Shown: positions 23,191 to 35,365, counted from the stretch's first letter. The stretch: DNA of 64,000 nt from Fremontodendron californicum (GCA_030761205.1 JAULJL010000005.1:10565501-10629500); one strand, 5' to 3'. Translations and numbers: made by a program. The notes: generated by a model from the sequence alone, not told the origin.

Positions 23191-24382
23191 TTTTGAGAGT
23201 CGAGCCATAAGTTAGTCATGTGTTATCTTAAAATCTCGATTTAACGGATTTAATCGGTATTTAATTTTAATTCTCTTTATTTTCTTTCTTTCTTTATTTT
23301 TATTTTGCTTGCATACACTTTGATATTTGTTAATTCTTTATTCATATTCTTTTTATGTCGTTTATTTAAAAATTTTTTTTATATAATCGTGGAATGTTAG
23401 AATAAAGAGTCGTAAACAAGTAGTCGAAGGTTTGTCCGTTCCTTCTTATACACGAGCTCGTGCATTTCATACATGAGCTCTATACCCGAGCTTTGTCCCT
23501 TTAGGTGAAAGTAAAGTACCTACGCTCTCGTGAGGTAATAACCTCCGCATGGGCTAGCGAAACTCTTTTGGAGTAATAAAGTACCTGCGCTTTCGTGAGG
23601 TGGTAACCTCCGCATAAGCCCGAAAAATATACTCCAACAAATTGAACCTGTTTAACTCGGGGTGCCTTACTAGCCTTCACGGGCAACAGTGAGGAGCAAT
23701 TTGGTTTTTTAGAATCTAATTCAACATCATGTAGTGAACTTAGGTGGAGCCATATCGAATTTCTGATCGGATATCCTCGAAAGTAGGAATGAACATTTGT
23801 GATCTTTCGCTATCTGTTTACATTCCGAGCAAACACCGTAAATTGGGTAATGATGAACGTACATTGTGCTACCCGTAATAAGTTTAAAATTTCGTCCAAA
23901 AGGCACCTTGATGCCCGAATGAGTTGATATTGTCGGGGCAAATGTTTGTTAACTTTTTGAATTTGTAAATATGAAAATTCTTTCTTTTCGTACATCTCGT
24001 ACATTTCATGCATTAATGCACTTGTAAATAAAGCATGTACATTTATAATTGTATTTTTGATTTCACGGTGATAATAATCTCATTTGATAAACCGCATAGA
24101 CACTTGTTGTTGATTAAATGAGAATTGCAAACCGGTAGTGTTGAATAAACATTTGGACATCTGTGCCATAATAAGACCCACTACCCCAAAAGTTTTTGAT
24201 AGAAATCGATTTTTGAAAATAATATTTTGGTTTTTGCAGGAAAAATATGTTTTGAAACAAAAAAAAAAAACTGTGGATTGAATTTGGGGGGGCAAGTTTT
24301 GTGCAATAAAATTGTTGAATAATTAAGTTCGGTCCAAATCATGTTAATCTAATTATCGAATAGTTTTCTGTATATATTCGTG

Positions 24383-24680
24383 CATTAATTTGTTTATTCT
24401 TTAGACAAATCAAATTAGCACCATATTGCAATCATAACATGCATGGTCATTCATTGTAGAATACATTAGTGACATACATGATCGTTCTCCGTATATACCA
24501 GTATATCAATTTATTTATTCTTTGCATGCATCATATCGACATCGTGATTGCATTCATAACAATAAGGTCATGCATTCGTGACATACATGGTCACTCATTG
24601 TAAATGCTCATGCATTAATTTGTTTATTCTTTACATGCATCATATGGGCATCGTGTTACATTCACGGTATTCATAGCTCA
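24383..24680 (+). repeat. Three diverged tandem units upstream of gag
   Basis: Units begin near 24383, 24506 and 24611 with (g/t)ca(tt)aattt(g/a)tttattcttt. They include catgcat, catatcgacatcgtg and gacatacatg words. The array lies in the untranslated leader between primer site and gag. Confidence 0.7.
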
Positions 24681-24788
24681 TGCATCCTGAAACACACCTG
24701 GGGAATGAAAAAGAAGTCGGCTTAGTTTTGAAAACTTTGAAAAGATTTCCCTGTCAAATCAGAGGTATAAGAATTACTGCGTACCTCT

Positions 24789-26300
24789 ATGACACAGGCC
24801 GGAACCATGGAGGATGAACAAAATAGACTGGACAGAGTGGAAAGAGCGTTGAGGGAATTACAAGAACAATTAGCCAGATCTCAGCAAGAAACACGAGAAC
24901 AGATAACAAAATCTCAAGAGGAATCACGTGAGCAAATAGACAAGATGATTGAAATGATGACTAGGCTGACCCGAGGAAAATGGGTTGTTGAAGGGTCGAT
25001 CATAGGGGAAGAACCTCGATCTCAAGTAAACAACAATGAAGATCCGATCTACCTACCAAGTCAACAAGGCCGAGGACATTTTCAATTGAACTCGGAATTT
25101 CACCCCTCGGACTCAGCTGTTATTCTAAGCCAAGATGGCTCACTAGAACAAGAAAAGCTGAAAAAACGTGTGGCAAAGCAAGTGGAAGACACAGAAGTGC
25201 AACAGAAGTATGATCTGTTTGAAGAGAGACTCAAAGCCATAGAAGGAATAGACGTTTTCGGGAATACGGATCCGAATGAGCTGAGCTTGGTCCCAGATTT
25301 GGTGATTCCGCTAAAATTCAAGGCCCCTGAATTTGAAAAGTATGACGGATCGAAATGTCCATCAATCCAAATCATGATGTTTTGTCGGAAAATGGCTGGC
25401 TACACCAACAATGACAAGCTGTTAATCCACTGCTTCCAAGACAGTCTAACAGGGTCAGCTGCAAGATGGTATAATCAGTTGGATCGAGGCTGTATCCGTT
25501 CTTGGAAAGATCTGGCAAAAGCTTTCAAGACTCAGTATAAGCACATGATCGACATGGCACCAGATAGGTTAACATTGCAAAATATGGGAAAGAAGCATAC
25601 AGAAGGTTTTAAGGAATATGCCCAACGATGGAAGGATATGGCAACACAGGTGCAACCACCACTCACTGAGAGAGAAAATACTGTGCTGTTCATCGGTACA
25701 TTAACGGCACCTTATTATGACAGGATGGTTGGCAATGCCTCAAGAAATTTTGCTGATATGGTTATTTCTGGTGAGATGATCGAGAATGCTATCAAGAACG
25801 GAAAACTCGAAGGAGATAAGACATCCAATGCCGAGAGAAACGAGGCACCTGAAAGGAAGGAAGAACATGTCCAGGCTATGGGAGAATTCACTCCATATCC
25901 CCGGGTCTCTCCATATCAAGCATGTTACTCTACCAATGTCTCTCCAAGTCATTATCCTTACCTTCCAGATATTCAAACACCTTATCCTATGCCAGCCCCT
26001 GCAACTAGGCCGGCTTCCCAGAAACGACCGAGGGGCAACCAAGAGAAATTTTTAATCCCAATCCCTAAACTATTGCCATTACTAATGAGGAACCAATACC
26101 TCACACCTGTGCCTTTGAAAATAGCTCCAAACCCATCAGCAAGGAGTTATGACCCGAACAGCAAGTGTGAGTATCACATGGGGGCAATTGGACATTCAAC
26201 TGAAAAATGCAGACAACTGAAGGAAAAGATTGAAGGTCTTGTCCACGATGGCATTTTGACTCCAGAGCTAGTCGAACAGTGGAAATCCGCATTGCCATAA
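24789..26300 (+). CDS. Gag polyprotein of a Tat-like Ty3/gypsy element
   Basis: The 503-codon frame is intact. The ATG at 24807 (MEDEQNRLDRVER) sits in a better context (ACCATGG) than the first ATG and may be the true start, giving 497 aa. The N-terminus is a predicted coiled coil (about residues 10-62) with internal near-repeats (SQQETREQITK, SQEESREQIDK). The capsid-like Retrotrans_gag domain covers about residues 175-345, with GSAARWYNQLDRGCIRSWKD and FKEYAQRWKDMATQV. A variant zinc knuckle CEYHMGAIGHSTEKC is at about 459-473, the form usual in Tat-lineage gag. It would assemble virus-like particles and package element RNA. The frame stops after LVEQWKSALP with no pol fusion. Confidence 0.9.
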   Translation: MTQAGTMEDEQNRLDRVERALRELQEQLARSQQETREQITKSQEESREQIDKMIEMMTRLTRGKWVVEGSIIGEEPRSQVNNNEDPIYLPSQQGRGHFQLNSEFHPSDSAVILSQDGSLEQEKLKKRVAKQVEDTEVQQKYDLFEERLKAIEGIDVFGNTDPNELSLVPDLVIPLKFKAPEFEKYDGSKCPSIQIMMFCRKMAGYTNNDKLLIHCFQDSLTGSAARWYNQLDRGCIRSWKDLAKAFKTQYKHMIDMAPDRLTLQNMGKKHTEGFKEYAQRWKDMATQVQPPLTERENTVLFIGTLTAPYYDRMVGNASRNFADMVISGEMIENAIKNGKLEGDKTSNAERNEAPERKEEHVQAMGEFTPYPRVSPYQACYSTNVSPSHYPYLPDIQTPYPMPAPATRPASQKRPRGNQEKFLIPIPKLLPLLMRNQYLTPVPLKIAPNPSARSYDPNSKCEYHMGAIGHSTEKCRQLKEKIEGLVHDGILTPELVEQWKSALP

Positions 26301-28040
26301 ATGGGTTTCTTCGCCACGGGTTTTGAGGATGAGAATGGTTACCTTTAAAAACATGTCAACAAGCATTGAGGAATACGCATGTAGTTCTATGCCTCATCAT
26401 GAAAGCACTTGTCTTATGTTGGCATCCACATGAAATAAATAAATTTTGAATTTCAAAGGCTTTGTGTTTATTGTGTTTTAATTTGAATTTGCAAAAAAAA
26501 ACATTAAAGAAATTCTTGATTTTGAAGAGCGCGTTCTTAAAAGAAAAAAATCTTTCTTCACGTTAAGAAATGATGGGGAGTCTTGAGATTATTGATGATC
26601 ATTGTTAGAAATGACCCAACACCCTTCCACCTCTCTTTCGGACTTGCCTATGCTTGAATCCTTTGAGTTTGAAACAGTCAATGCTTCCAGGAATATATTA
26701 TTGAATTTCAGAAACCATAGTCAGTGCAATAAAAAAAATGCAGATCCTAGTTTAGGTTATGAGCAATGGAACAAAGTTTTTGAGAAAATCCGAGCTTTTT
26801 GGTGTCTCAAACAAGTGAAACCTTTTTCAAGAATTTGGATTATGGTAAATTGATGTGTGTCAAGGTTATGCCAAAACCATTCACATCCCTTTCCGTAACC
26901 ACAAAACAAGAGTTGCCCAGACGTCACTTCATGATTAACGTCTCAGGTAACAATGACTAAACCTGATTTTCTCGTGTTCCTAGAAAAAAAAAGAGCTATT
27001 TTTGAGCCATATTCTTTCTTGTCCCTTCGGAAAGCCAAAAAGACTTGAGGTGTTCCTCGTTATGATACGAAGTCTCATTTGTATGACCAATCAAATGGTG
27101 CATCATTTGTAGATACGGAAGACACGTGGTGGATAAAGATGAAGTAATGCATCAAAAAAATGAAAAAATGAAAAAAAAAAGAAATGAAAGAAAATGAAAA
27201 ACGAGTGTGACATCATGCATTTCTAAAATTCAAGATGGTTTCAAGAAAGGAAGAAATATTTCATTATTTTCCTCTAAGGAATGACTTTTCGGTTTGCGTG
27301 CTTGTGCTTGAGATGAAAAATGGTCATCTTTCATCATCCTTTCACAAATTATAAAACATCCTTTTGCTACCCCTTTTGAGCCTAATGAATACTTTCGTTC
27401 TTTTAACCCCGATCAAGGATCACCCTCCACACTAGGGGGAAAATGTGAGGAAGGATCTTTTCGAAAGTCACAGATAATGAAGTCTTGGTTCGAAGACGAA
27501 AAAAGAATACCGTGAATCAAAGAGAAATCTGAGCTTCCAAACAACTACGGGCTCACCTTGTCAAAATAGAAATGCCAAAAAAAAAGAGATAAAAAGAAAA
27601 ATGAAAGCAAAAAAATAGAAATGGAAGAAAAGAACGGATGAAAATCACCGAATAAAGAGAAAGCTCAGAAAAGACAAATGTTTCGAAAAGAATCCTCTTC
27701 ATGAAATAATCCTTGATTTGATCACCTTCAAACACATGTTTGGGCCTATTTATCTTTTCTTTCAGTACTACGAACCTCGGCCTACATTACGTACCTGAAA
27801 AAGACTATTTTGATCGAGCATGGTCATTTAAATTGATGAGTCTATTCTTAGAGAAATGCATGAGACTTCGGTCTCCTTTCTGGTTAAAATCTTTTTTGGA
27901 TAAGTCTTGATTTCTTGAATGCATGGTGAAACATTTAATGAAAAAAAATGAAAAAATGAAAAGAAGGAGACTCTAGGGTGAAAACCCAACATGGGCAGTC
28001 TAGAGTAAGATGGGAGAATTTTGGTGCCACTTATGGTATT
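26301..28040 (+). other. Non-coding internal region of the LTR element after gag
   Basis: Between gag and the first tandem array there are A-rich stretches (atgaaaaaatgaaaa words) and short ORFs only (for example 26602-26853). I searched by eye for protease DTG/DSG, reverse transcriptase YxDD and integrase HHCC or DDE motifs on both strands and saw none. Confidence 0.6.
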
Positions 28041-28059
28041 TTCGAGGCCATAACAAAAG

Positions 28060-28620
28060 AAGAGGTCCGGGCATCGCTTTTAAAACCTCTGGGTTACAAG
28101 TGTTAAGACCTCCGGGCATTTTTTTTTTCAAATACCTCCGGGCACCATTTTTAAAACCTTCGGTTTACAATTTTTAAGACCTATCCTCTTTTAAGACCTC
28201 CGGGCACTATTTTCAAAGAAAATATATTTTCAAAAAGACCTCCGGGCATCTGTCTCAAGACCTCTGGGCACTATTCTCGAAAATCATCGATAAGACCTCC
28301 GGGCATCATTTTCAAAGAAAAGACATTTTTAAGACCTTCGGGCAACTGTTTCAAGACCTCCGACATTATCCTCAAAAATCATGTTTTCAAGACCTCCAGG
28401 CACCTTTCTAAAAAATCATTGATAAATACCTCTGGGCATCATTCTCAAAGTTAAGAATAAGACCTCCGGGCACCACTTTCAAAGAAGTAACATTTTTTAG
28501 ACCTCCAAGTATCTGCTTTCAAAAACCTCCGGGTAACATCTTTCAAAATGACATTTTTCAAAAACCTCCGGGTAACATCTTTCAAAATGACATTTTTCAA
28601 AACCTCCGGGTACCATTTTC
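28060..28620 (+). repeat. Irregular array of about 18 copies of a gacctccgggca word
   Basis: The 12-13 nt word (a)gacctccgggca recurs every 25-45 bp, often followed by tcattttcaaag or actattctc. Two late copies, near 28528 and 28565, are adjacent and nearly identical (aaaaacctccgggtaacatc). It is an internal tandem region of the LTR element, not coding. Confidence 0.85.
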
Positions 28621-28852
28621 AATTCTTGCGAAGTCAAACTCGTTACTTTAAGAAAGGTCGAGCCTCGGTATGATTAGTCAAGTGGCGATATCCGAAGAAT
28701 CTTACAAGGAATTTCAAAATTAAACGAGAAAGAGATGGGGATATCCAGAATGAGTCTTCACTTTCGTAAGACTAAGGTAATAAGTGAGGTGATGATCTAA
28801 GTTGTGTTCAAACTCATTGTCAAAAATTCGAAGTTCCTTTTTAAATTTCAAA

Positions 28853-29060
28853 GTTGTGGAGCATCTGATGAGAGGAGCAATTTATTTTCAAAGTTGTAGA
28901 GCCTCTAATGAGAGGAGCAATTTATTTTCCAAGTGATAGAGCCTCTGATTAGAGGAGCAATTTATTTTTCAAAGTGATAGAGCCTCTGATTAGAGCAGCA
29001 ATTTATTTTTCCAAGTGATAGAGCTTCTGATGAGAGGAGCGATTTATTTTTCAGTTGATA
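28853..29060 (+). repeat. Five-copy tandem repeat, 40-41 bp period, before the 3' LTR
   Basis: Units start at about 28853, 28893, 28933, 28974 and 29015, with a degenerate sixth at 29054. Each has gtgatagagcctctgat, then agaggagcaatttatttt. It lies just upstream of the polypurine tract. Confidence 0.9.
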
Positions 29061-29162
29061 AGAACCTCCGATGGAGAGAGCCCTCCTAAGAACAAACGCG
29101 TGCATAATTCCAAACAAAAATGTTGCTCGCTTCTTTGCCCTATTCCTGATTCTCAGCAATGG

Positions 29163-29173
29163 ACAAAGAGGGG
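29163..29173 (+). promoter_or_regulatory. Polypurine tract of the LTR element
   Basis: The sequence acaaagagggg lies 4 nt before the 3' LTR start (29178), the expected site for plus-strand DNA priming. Confidence 0.75.
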
Positions 29174-29177
29174 CAGC

Positions 29178-32100
29178 TGTAGCAACGGTTTTTAGCCCGG
29201 GTCGGATTCGAATCCGACCCGGGCCATTTGCAAACAGGGCCTGCTATTCAGCAGGCCCGATCCGCAGGCCCACCAGGCCTGCTGTCCAGGCCCAATACAG
29301 GCCCAATTTTCGTGCCCAATTGATGGGCCTGCCCACTGGCCCATTTCCCTAACCCTAGTCCACCAAACCTAAACAGCAACCCTAACTGCACCCAGCCAGA
29401 AACCTTAGCCACCTGACAGCCCTCTGCCACACGCCACCACCAACCCACACGCCACCCCTACCCACTGCCACCACCACCCTAGAAACCCTTACCCACTGCC
29501 ACCACCACCCTAGAAACCCAACCCACACTCAACCTCCCTCAAACACTCAACCCTCCATAAAAACAAACCCCAATCAGAATCCAAAAAGGAAGAGGCTTTT
29601 CCCACACCAAAAAAAAAAACTCTCAACCCCAGGGACCTAGATCGGACCCCCAATTCAAAACAAACCCTGCAAAAAAGAAAAAAAACAACCAAACCCCACA
29701 ATCGCAGGAAAAAAAAACCAAAAAAAAAAAGAAAACGACAGCAAAATGGAGGTTCGGAAGCGATTCGAATCACTTCCACGGAGGTTTCGAGCAGCGAAGC
29801 TCATCGGAGGAGGATCGGACCCGATCTAGCACCGATCTGGACCGGATCGGAGATTCCGTAGTAGAAAAGTCGTTTCCTAGATCTACGGGGTTCGGCTCCA
29901 ATTCGGGTGAAACGGAGCCCGGAATCAAGGAGGGGAGATCGAGACGGTTCAAACGAGGTGATTTTGGAGATCATCGGCCTCCGACGAACGGCGGCTGAGG
30001 CCAGGCACGACGGCTGGCGCGGTAGCCGGTCGTCGGTTTTTGGGTTTGGGGGGTGTTTCTGGGCTGAGCAGAGAGAGAGAAGGGAGGAAAAAGAGAGAGA
30101 GAAGGGAGAAGAGAGAGAAGAAAAAGAAAAATGAAAAAAATGGGGCTATTTATAGCCCCCTGGAAGCAGGTCAGCAAGACCCGCGCGTCGACCCGCGGGT
30201 CGACCCGGGGTCCGTTCGGGTAACCCGCCCAAAACAAAAAGGGGGGCGCCGAAACGGCATCGTTTTGCCCAAGGGAGGGTCCGCGCGTGGACCCGAATCC
30301 GACCCGGGGTCCACGCGCCCGACCCGGGACATAGAAAAAAAAGAGGCTCCGAAACGACGCCGTTTTGCCCAAGGGAGGGTCCGCGCGTGGACCCGGATCC
30401 GACCCGAGATCCGCGCGCCTGACCCGGGGCATAAAAAAAAAAGAAAAAAGATCCGGCCCAAATCGGATCCGGCCCGCGCCGAACCGGCGCAGCCCTTGGG
30501 CCCAACAGCCCAGGCGTTTTTGGGCCAGGGAGGAGAGAAAAAAAAAGAAGAAAGAAAAAAAAGAAAGAAAAAAGAAAAAAAAAGAAGAAAAAAAAAATGA
30601 AAAATAAAGAAAAGAAATAAAAAATAATTGAAAAAAATAAAAAAAAAAGGGTTAAGTAAAATTAAAAGGAAAAAAGAAAAAAATTAAAAAAAAATTAAAA
30701 ATTAAAAAAATAATAATGATTAAAAAAAAAGGAAAAATTAGAAAAATATTAAAATGAAGAAAAAAATAAAAAAATAAAAAAACGAGGAAGAAAAATAAAA
30801 AAAATAAAAAAAATTCAACGATTATCGATGTCGACGTTTTGGTTTTGTTTTTGATTTTTGACATTTTTTCAGGTGGTCGAGAAAGAACAAAGAATTTTAC
30901 GAAGATCAAGTCCGGCATTTTAATTTTCGGATTCTCGACATTTTTCAGGTACGATTTTAATTTCCTTTATTATTTTTTATTATATTACTATTTTTATTTA
31001 TTTATTTTTGTCCAGCATTCGACATATTTTTATTATTCGGTTTCGGTTTTAAAATTATAAAATAATAATTCTTCTAATTAATACATGTCTTTTAAAATTA
31101 TTTTTGGTAAATAAAATTCTCTAAAAACGGATTTCTTTCTCGGGATGGTCGGAACATCAATCGTTCTTTGAAATGGTTCGCGTAAGAATAATAATCAAAA
31201 CATTATCGAAAATATCGAAGTGATTCGAGAATTATTCTTACATAGATATTTTTTTTATTTCGAAATTAATTATTAAAAGCATATTAATTTACTTTTAAAA
31301 AAAAAAAGGTTTTAAAAAAAAATGTGTGAATTACCGACGACGGAATTCGAAGGACGTCACTGTTGTGATTCCCAAGATATCCCGAGGTGAAAGAATTTCG
31401 CTAAGTATCACCACGAGTAGTGGGAGTATTTAGCGAAATGCTCAATACAAAAATTCGTCTTCATTTACGGAAATAATCAAAATAAGAAGAACGAATAAAA
31501 ATGAACATTTACGTGTTTGATATTTCGCCATGCTCGTGTTTTTGAATATTATGTCCTATATTTGATCATACAATTAAGCCTTTATTCGTACATGTTATAT
31601 GCTAAATCGTGCGCATCCGATATTTAAATATCCGCATCATACGCATTTAAATAAAAAATGGATGTAAATTGCCGACGACGGAATTCGAAGGACATCACGA
31701 TTGTGATTCCTAAGATATCTCGAGGTGAGAAGATCTCGTTAAATACCACCAAGAGTATTGGAAATATTTAACGAGTATTTTCGATAACAAATTTATGTTC
31801 ACTTTCAATTTTTAAAAAATAAAAACGGTTCAAAAATTCAAAAAAATAATAAACATGTTTTTTTAAAAAATAAAATAAAAATAAAAGAGAATATTTTTTA
31901 AATATTGATGTCAAGTCCCTTAAATCGAGATTTAAGATAACACGTGATTAAATGGTACCGTTTTCTAAACGGGCGTTGCGGGGGTGCTAATCCTTCCCCG
32001 CACGTAACCGACTCCCGAACCTAATTTTGTTTTTCTCTCTGGTTCAAAGCGCGGACTTCGAAATTGGTTTTACAAAATGTTTTAATTAATTTTAAAATAT

Positions 32101-32212
32101 TTTATTGGAACCGGTTTTAATAGGTGGCCAATCACACCTAGCAAAAAAGATTGGTGGCGACTCCATTTGTGTTTTCAAAATCGTCTTAGCGGTCGAAAAA
32201 ACCGTTATGACA
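29178..32212 (+). repeat. 3' LTR (3035 bp) of the gag-only retrotransposon
   Basis: Colinear with the 5' LTR. Visible differences are scattered substitutions and small indels: an extra aggcccgatccgcaggccca-like insertion near 29252-29275, a shorter C-rich head near 29430, and a shorter A-rich zone near 30540-30780. The GC-rich units are at 30170-30438 and the near-palindromic TATA motif at 30142-30159. The divergence would allow an insertion-age estimate. Confidence 0.95.
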
Positions 32213-32244
32213 CTAACCGTTGCTATAGACATACATATACCGAC

Positions 32245-32507
32245 TAGACCTGCTCATGGGTCGGGCCGCGGCCCTTTTTTTTCAAATTTTTTGCCCAGGC
32301 CCGGCGGGCCCGATTTCACTGTTCATCATATTAAAAAATATATATATTTTTATATTTTTTAATTAAAATTAAATAAAATAATATTATTATAATAAAAAAC
32401 TGTTCCGGGCCGGCTCGACCCTGATAAAAAATATCCTGCCCAGGCCCGGCCCAATACGAGCCGGGCCTGCTGGGCCGGGCGGGTTGCCCGGCCCATGAGC
32501 AGGTCTA
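32245..32507. mobile_element. Short hAT (MITE-like), nested in the CACTA element
   Basis: The ends are TAGACCTGCTCATGGG and CCCATGAGCAGGTCTA, perfect inverted repeats. The perfect 8-bp duplication is ATACCGAC (32237-32244 and 32508-32515). Subterminal gggccgg/ccggccc words flank an AT-rich centre; length is 263 bp. Related copies are at 49077, 53504 and 63828. Confidence 0.95.
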
Positions 32508-34122
32508 ATACCGACGGATAATGAAAAACCGTCGGTATAAGTGTAATTTTTACCGACGGTTTTTTCTTTCCTCTGTATATTTCTCAAATGACCCCTTTTT
32601 TTTTTAATTGGCGGTGAATTTGATTTTTGTTTTTAATTTATTGAACCTATAGCAACGAATCATTTATTTCATTGGTCGGTATAGGAACAAATGACATTTA
32701 GGGTTTGTTTGTTTTGTTTCGTCAGTTCTCTCTTTCCCTTCACCTTTGTTAGGTTTTGTTTGCTGAAGTTAGTCGACCCATCAGCCATAGGTATGTTTTA
32801 TTTCTCTAATTTGCTAATTGTTCTGCCAATCTTTGCCAATTTCGTCTGTGAAATCCCTCCTTCTCCTTGCAGTTTTTGTCACAACGCCGACAACCCCTAC
32901 GACTGTTCTGACTTCCGACTTCAAAACCAATTTCGTCACAACGCCGAAATCATCCTTCACTTCTGACTTTCAATTGTTCATTACCCGGTAATCTCTTACT
33001 CTCCATCATATCACTTCTGACTTCTGACTTCCGACTGTTCTATTCACCAATTCCTTTTGATTTGGGAACAACCTCTTCTTTGCTCATGGACAGATCTGTA
33101 ACTTTCAATTATTACAACAATTCTAAGTGATGGCAAGAAATTAATTTTAATTATTATATGTAATGATAAATTAATATATTTCACATTTTTATCGTGCCAA
33201 TTTTCCATGTTCCTTTGTTAATGCATGTCTACATGTGATTGTGAGAGTTTCTTTTTCTTGTGTAAAATGATGGCATTAATTCAAACTCCAAGTTATTCTT
33301 AGCACTCAGATTTAAGTTGTCTAGTCAAATCATATATATATATATATATATAGTACTCATTATTATTTGGATCTGATTTTTCAACTAAGGCAGGTAGACT
33401 TTGTAAATTTCAATTTTATTATCATTCTAGGATTCTTTGTAATCCTTTGCTCATGGAGCCTCAATCAAAGACAGAATCTGTTGGATTTTTAAAAAGAAAT
33501 TTTGATTTATAATGATTTTATGATTTAATGAGCATAAGTCATTTTAGTGAATGCTGAATCTAAGATCTGTAAGTTTTTGAAGCAATTTTGCTTTTTCTAA
33601 CTAGTAAATATATTTTTATACTGTTTTTTGCCCCTTGTAGCTGCAGTTCAATAGATTGCAAGCACTTCAAACAATCATTTCGGGACTAGTTGTTTTTACA
33701 AGGTAAAATTGTCTATTTATTCTCTTCATATTTCTAAATGTGCATCTTTTTGGATCTTATCAACTATAAGTTGTTTAGATGTGAAGTTTATGCTATAATA
33801 TATTTAATCTCATACGAGCATATTCCCATTTACCTATATTCACTTCCTCGATACACCTTTAACTTCATTAGTAGAAGTAAACTACTTCACTATTTTAGGT
33901 ATTCTGAATTCAAGGTGAGAAAGAATGCATTGCTTTTCACGTCAACAGATAGGGCTTAACATTACAATATATTTTGTTATTTGTTTGTATCCAATACATT
34001 TCTTCTCTCTTTTTGCTTCCTATGAATATAAGTAGATGAATAGTGCCCTCATTTGTTTTCAATTATTTTCTCCCCTGAATCGTATTTCTGTTTTCTTGTT
34101 TACTCCTTTTGTCTTCTTCAAG
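32508..34122. other. CACTA internal sequence upstream of the captured gene fragment
   Basis: Contains accgacgg subterminal words to about 32600, then AT-rich single-copy-looking sequence. A pyrimidine-rich stretch near 32700-33050 could be a captured 5' region, but I cannot identify it. An (AT)n microsatellite lies at about 33330-33352. Confidence 0.5.
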
Positions 34123-35365
34123 GGAAGAAGATAAAATGTTCAACATCTCAAGCAAAGAATAAGTTGTTCATTGGTAATGTTCCCAGAAACTGGGGGAGGA
34201 AGATATGAAGAAGATTGTAACAGATGTTGGGCGTGGAGTCATTTGTATTGAATTGTTGAAGGTTTGTGCATTAGTGCATATGTTGTCTATCACTTCCCAA
34301 TTTAAGAGACTAATCTATTGTAATATTCCATTCCTTATGTGCCAACATATATTAGTTATTGATACCATGTGCTTGACATGATAGGATCCAATGAACACCG
34401 GCCGAAATCGTGGATTTGTTTTCATTGAGTACTATAATCATGCATGTGCTGAATACTCAAGACAGAAAATGTTGAAGCCAACATTAAGCTTGACGATAAT
34501 GCTCCAACTGTGAGTTGGGCTGACCCAAGAAATGCAGAATCTTTTGCTTCTACTCAGGTTTTCTAATCTATACTTCAATGTTGGTATTATTTGGCTGAAT
34601 AATATGCATGGAGAGTTGTCTAGTCATAATGTTTGACATGCTGCAGGTTAAGGCATTGTATGTGAAGAATTTACCAAAAGATATAACTTAGGATCGCCTA
34701 AAAAAGTTGTTTGAACATCACGGAAAGATCACTAAACTTGTAGTTCCACCTGCAAAAGCAGGAAAGGAGGACAGCATATATGGTTTTGTGCATTTTGCGG
34801 AGAGGTCAAGTGCTATGAAAGCATTGAAGAACACAGAAAAATATGAGATTGTTAATAGGATATGCTTCTTATACCTTATAGCTGTTATCAACTTCCTTTA
34901 TTTTCCATGGAGATAAAGGGCATTATTGATGATTTTTTTTTTTGGATTTTCTCTTATTGACAGGTCAAGTATTGGAGTGTTCTCTTGCAAAACCACAAGC
35001 AAATCAGAAGTTTTCTGGAGGATCTGGCTCCCAGAAGTCAACCTTAAAGTCAAGCTTCCCATTTCTTCTAGGATATGGTTTAGTTGGGGGAGCATATAGT
35101 GGTCTTGGAATAGGATTTGGTCCTGCAAGCTTTGGACAGGTGAGATGCCTTTTTTCACTTTGTCATCTAGACTTCAGCTTTTTTATGTTAATTTCTTATT
35201 GTTTGACAGTTTTTCAGGGAAACAATTTGAATGCTGATATTTATTTTAAAACATGTGAAGTTTATGCAAAAACATGTATCTTGAAACTCTAAATTTTTTA
35301 TGTAATATTTTTTAGGTACCTGATACTGGTAGTGCTCCAAATTTGTCACCACGTTCAATAATAAG
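34123..35365 (+). pseudogene. Captured fragment of an hnRNP Q/LIF2-like RRM gene
   Basis: Five exon-like blocks can be traced: 34123-34261 (KKIKCSTSQAKNKLFIGNVP), 34385-34557 (RGFVFIEYYNHACAEYSRQK), 34647-about 34851 (VKALYVKNLPKDIT, then FEHHGKITKLVVPPAKAGKE and FVHFAERSSAMKALKNTEKY), 34964-35139 (GQVLECSLAKPQANQK) and 35316-35365. Most retain AG/GT borders, so genomic DNA with introns was captured, not a processed transcript. The pieces match RRM2 and RRM3 of plant SYNCRIP/hnRNP Q-type RNA-binding proteins such as LIF2 (At4g00830). Damage includes a 1-nt loss after PRNWG, an indel after RQKM, an in-frame TAG at 34689-34691 and a spoiled donor near 34851. The fragment lies wholly inside the CACTA element. 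It cannot make a full RRM protein but could produce RNA similar to the parent gene. Confidence 0.88.

Larger units (their letters stand above)
20136..32212 (+). mobile_element. Non-autonomous Tat-like Ty3/gypsy LTR retrotransposon (gag only)
   Basis: It is a complete element of 12,077 bp: 5' LTR 20136-23168, primer site 23171-23190, gag 24789-26300, polypurine tract 29163-29173 and 3' LTR 29178-32212. The LTRs start TGTAGCAACGG and end CCGTTATGACA. The perfect 5-bp target duplication is CTAAC (20131-20135 and 32213-32217). The 2.9 kb between gag and the 3' LTR contains no protease, reverse transcriptase or integrase motif, only short ORFs and two tandem arrays. It must therefore rely on pol from another element. 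It sits inside the CACTA element and is younger than it. Confidence 0.95.

Noticed and set aside
27121..27990. atgaaaaaatgaaa runs resembling a microsatellite or promoter
   Set aside because: Simple A-rich sequence within the non-coding internal part of the LTR element; no motif stands out.
30040..30600. 186-aa plus-strand ORF in the 3' LTR
   Set aside because: Composed of REKGEERE and KKKEK type runs from the purine tract plus the GC-rich repeat. No plausible protein.
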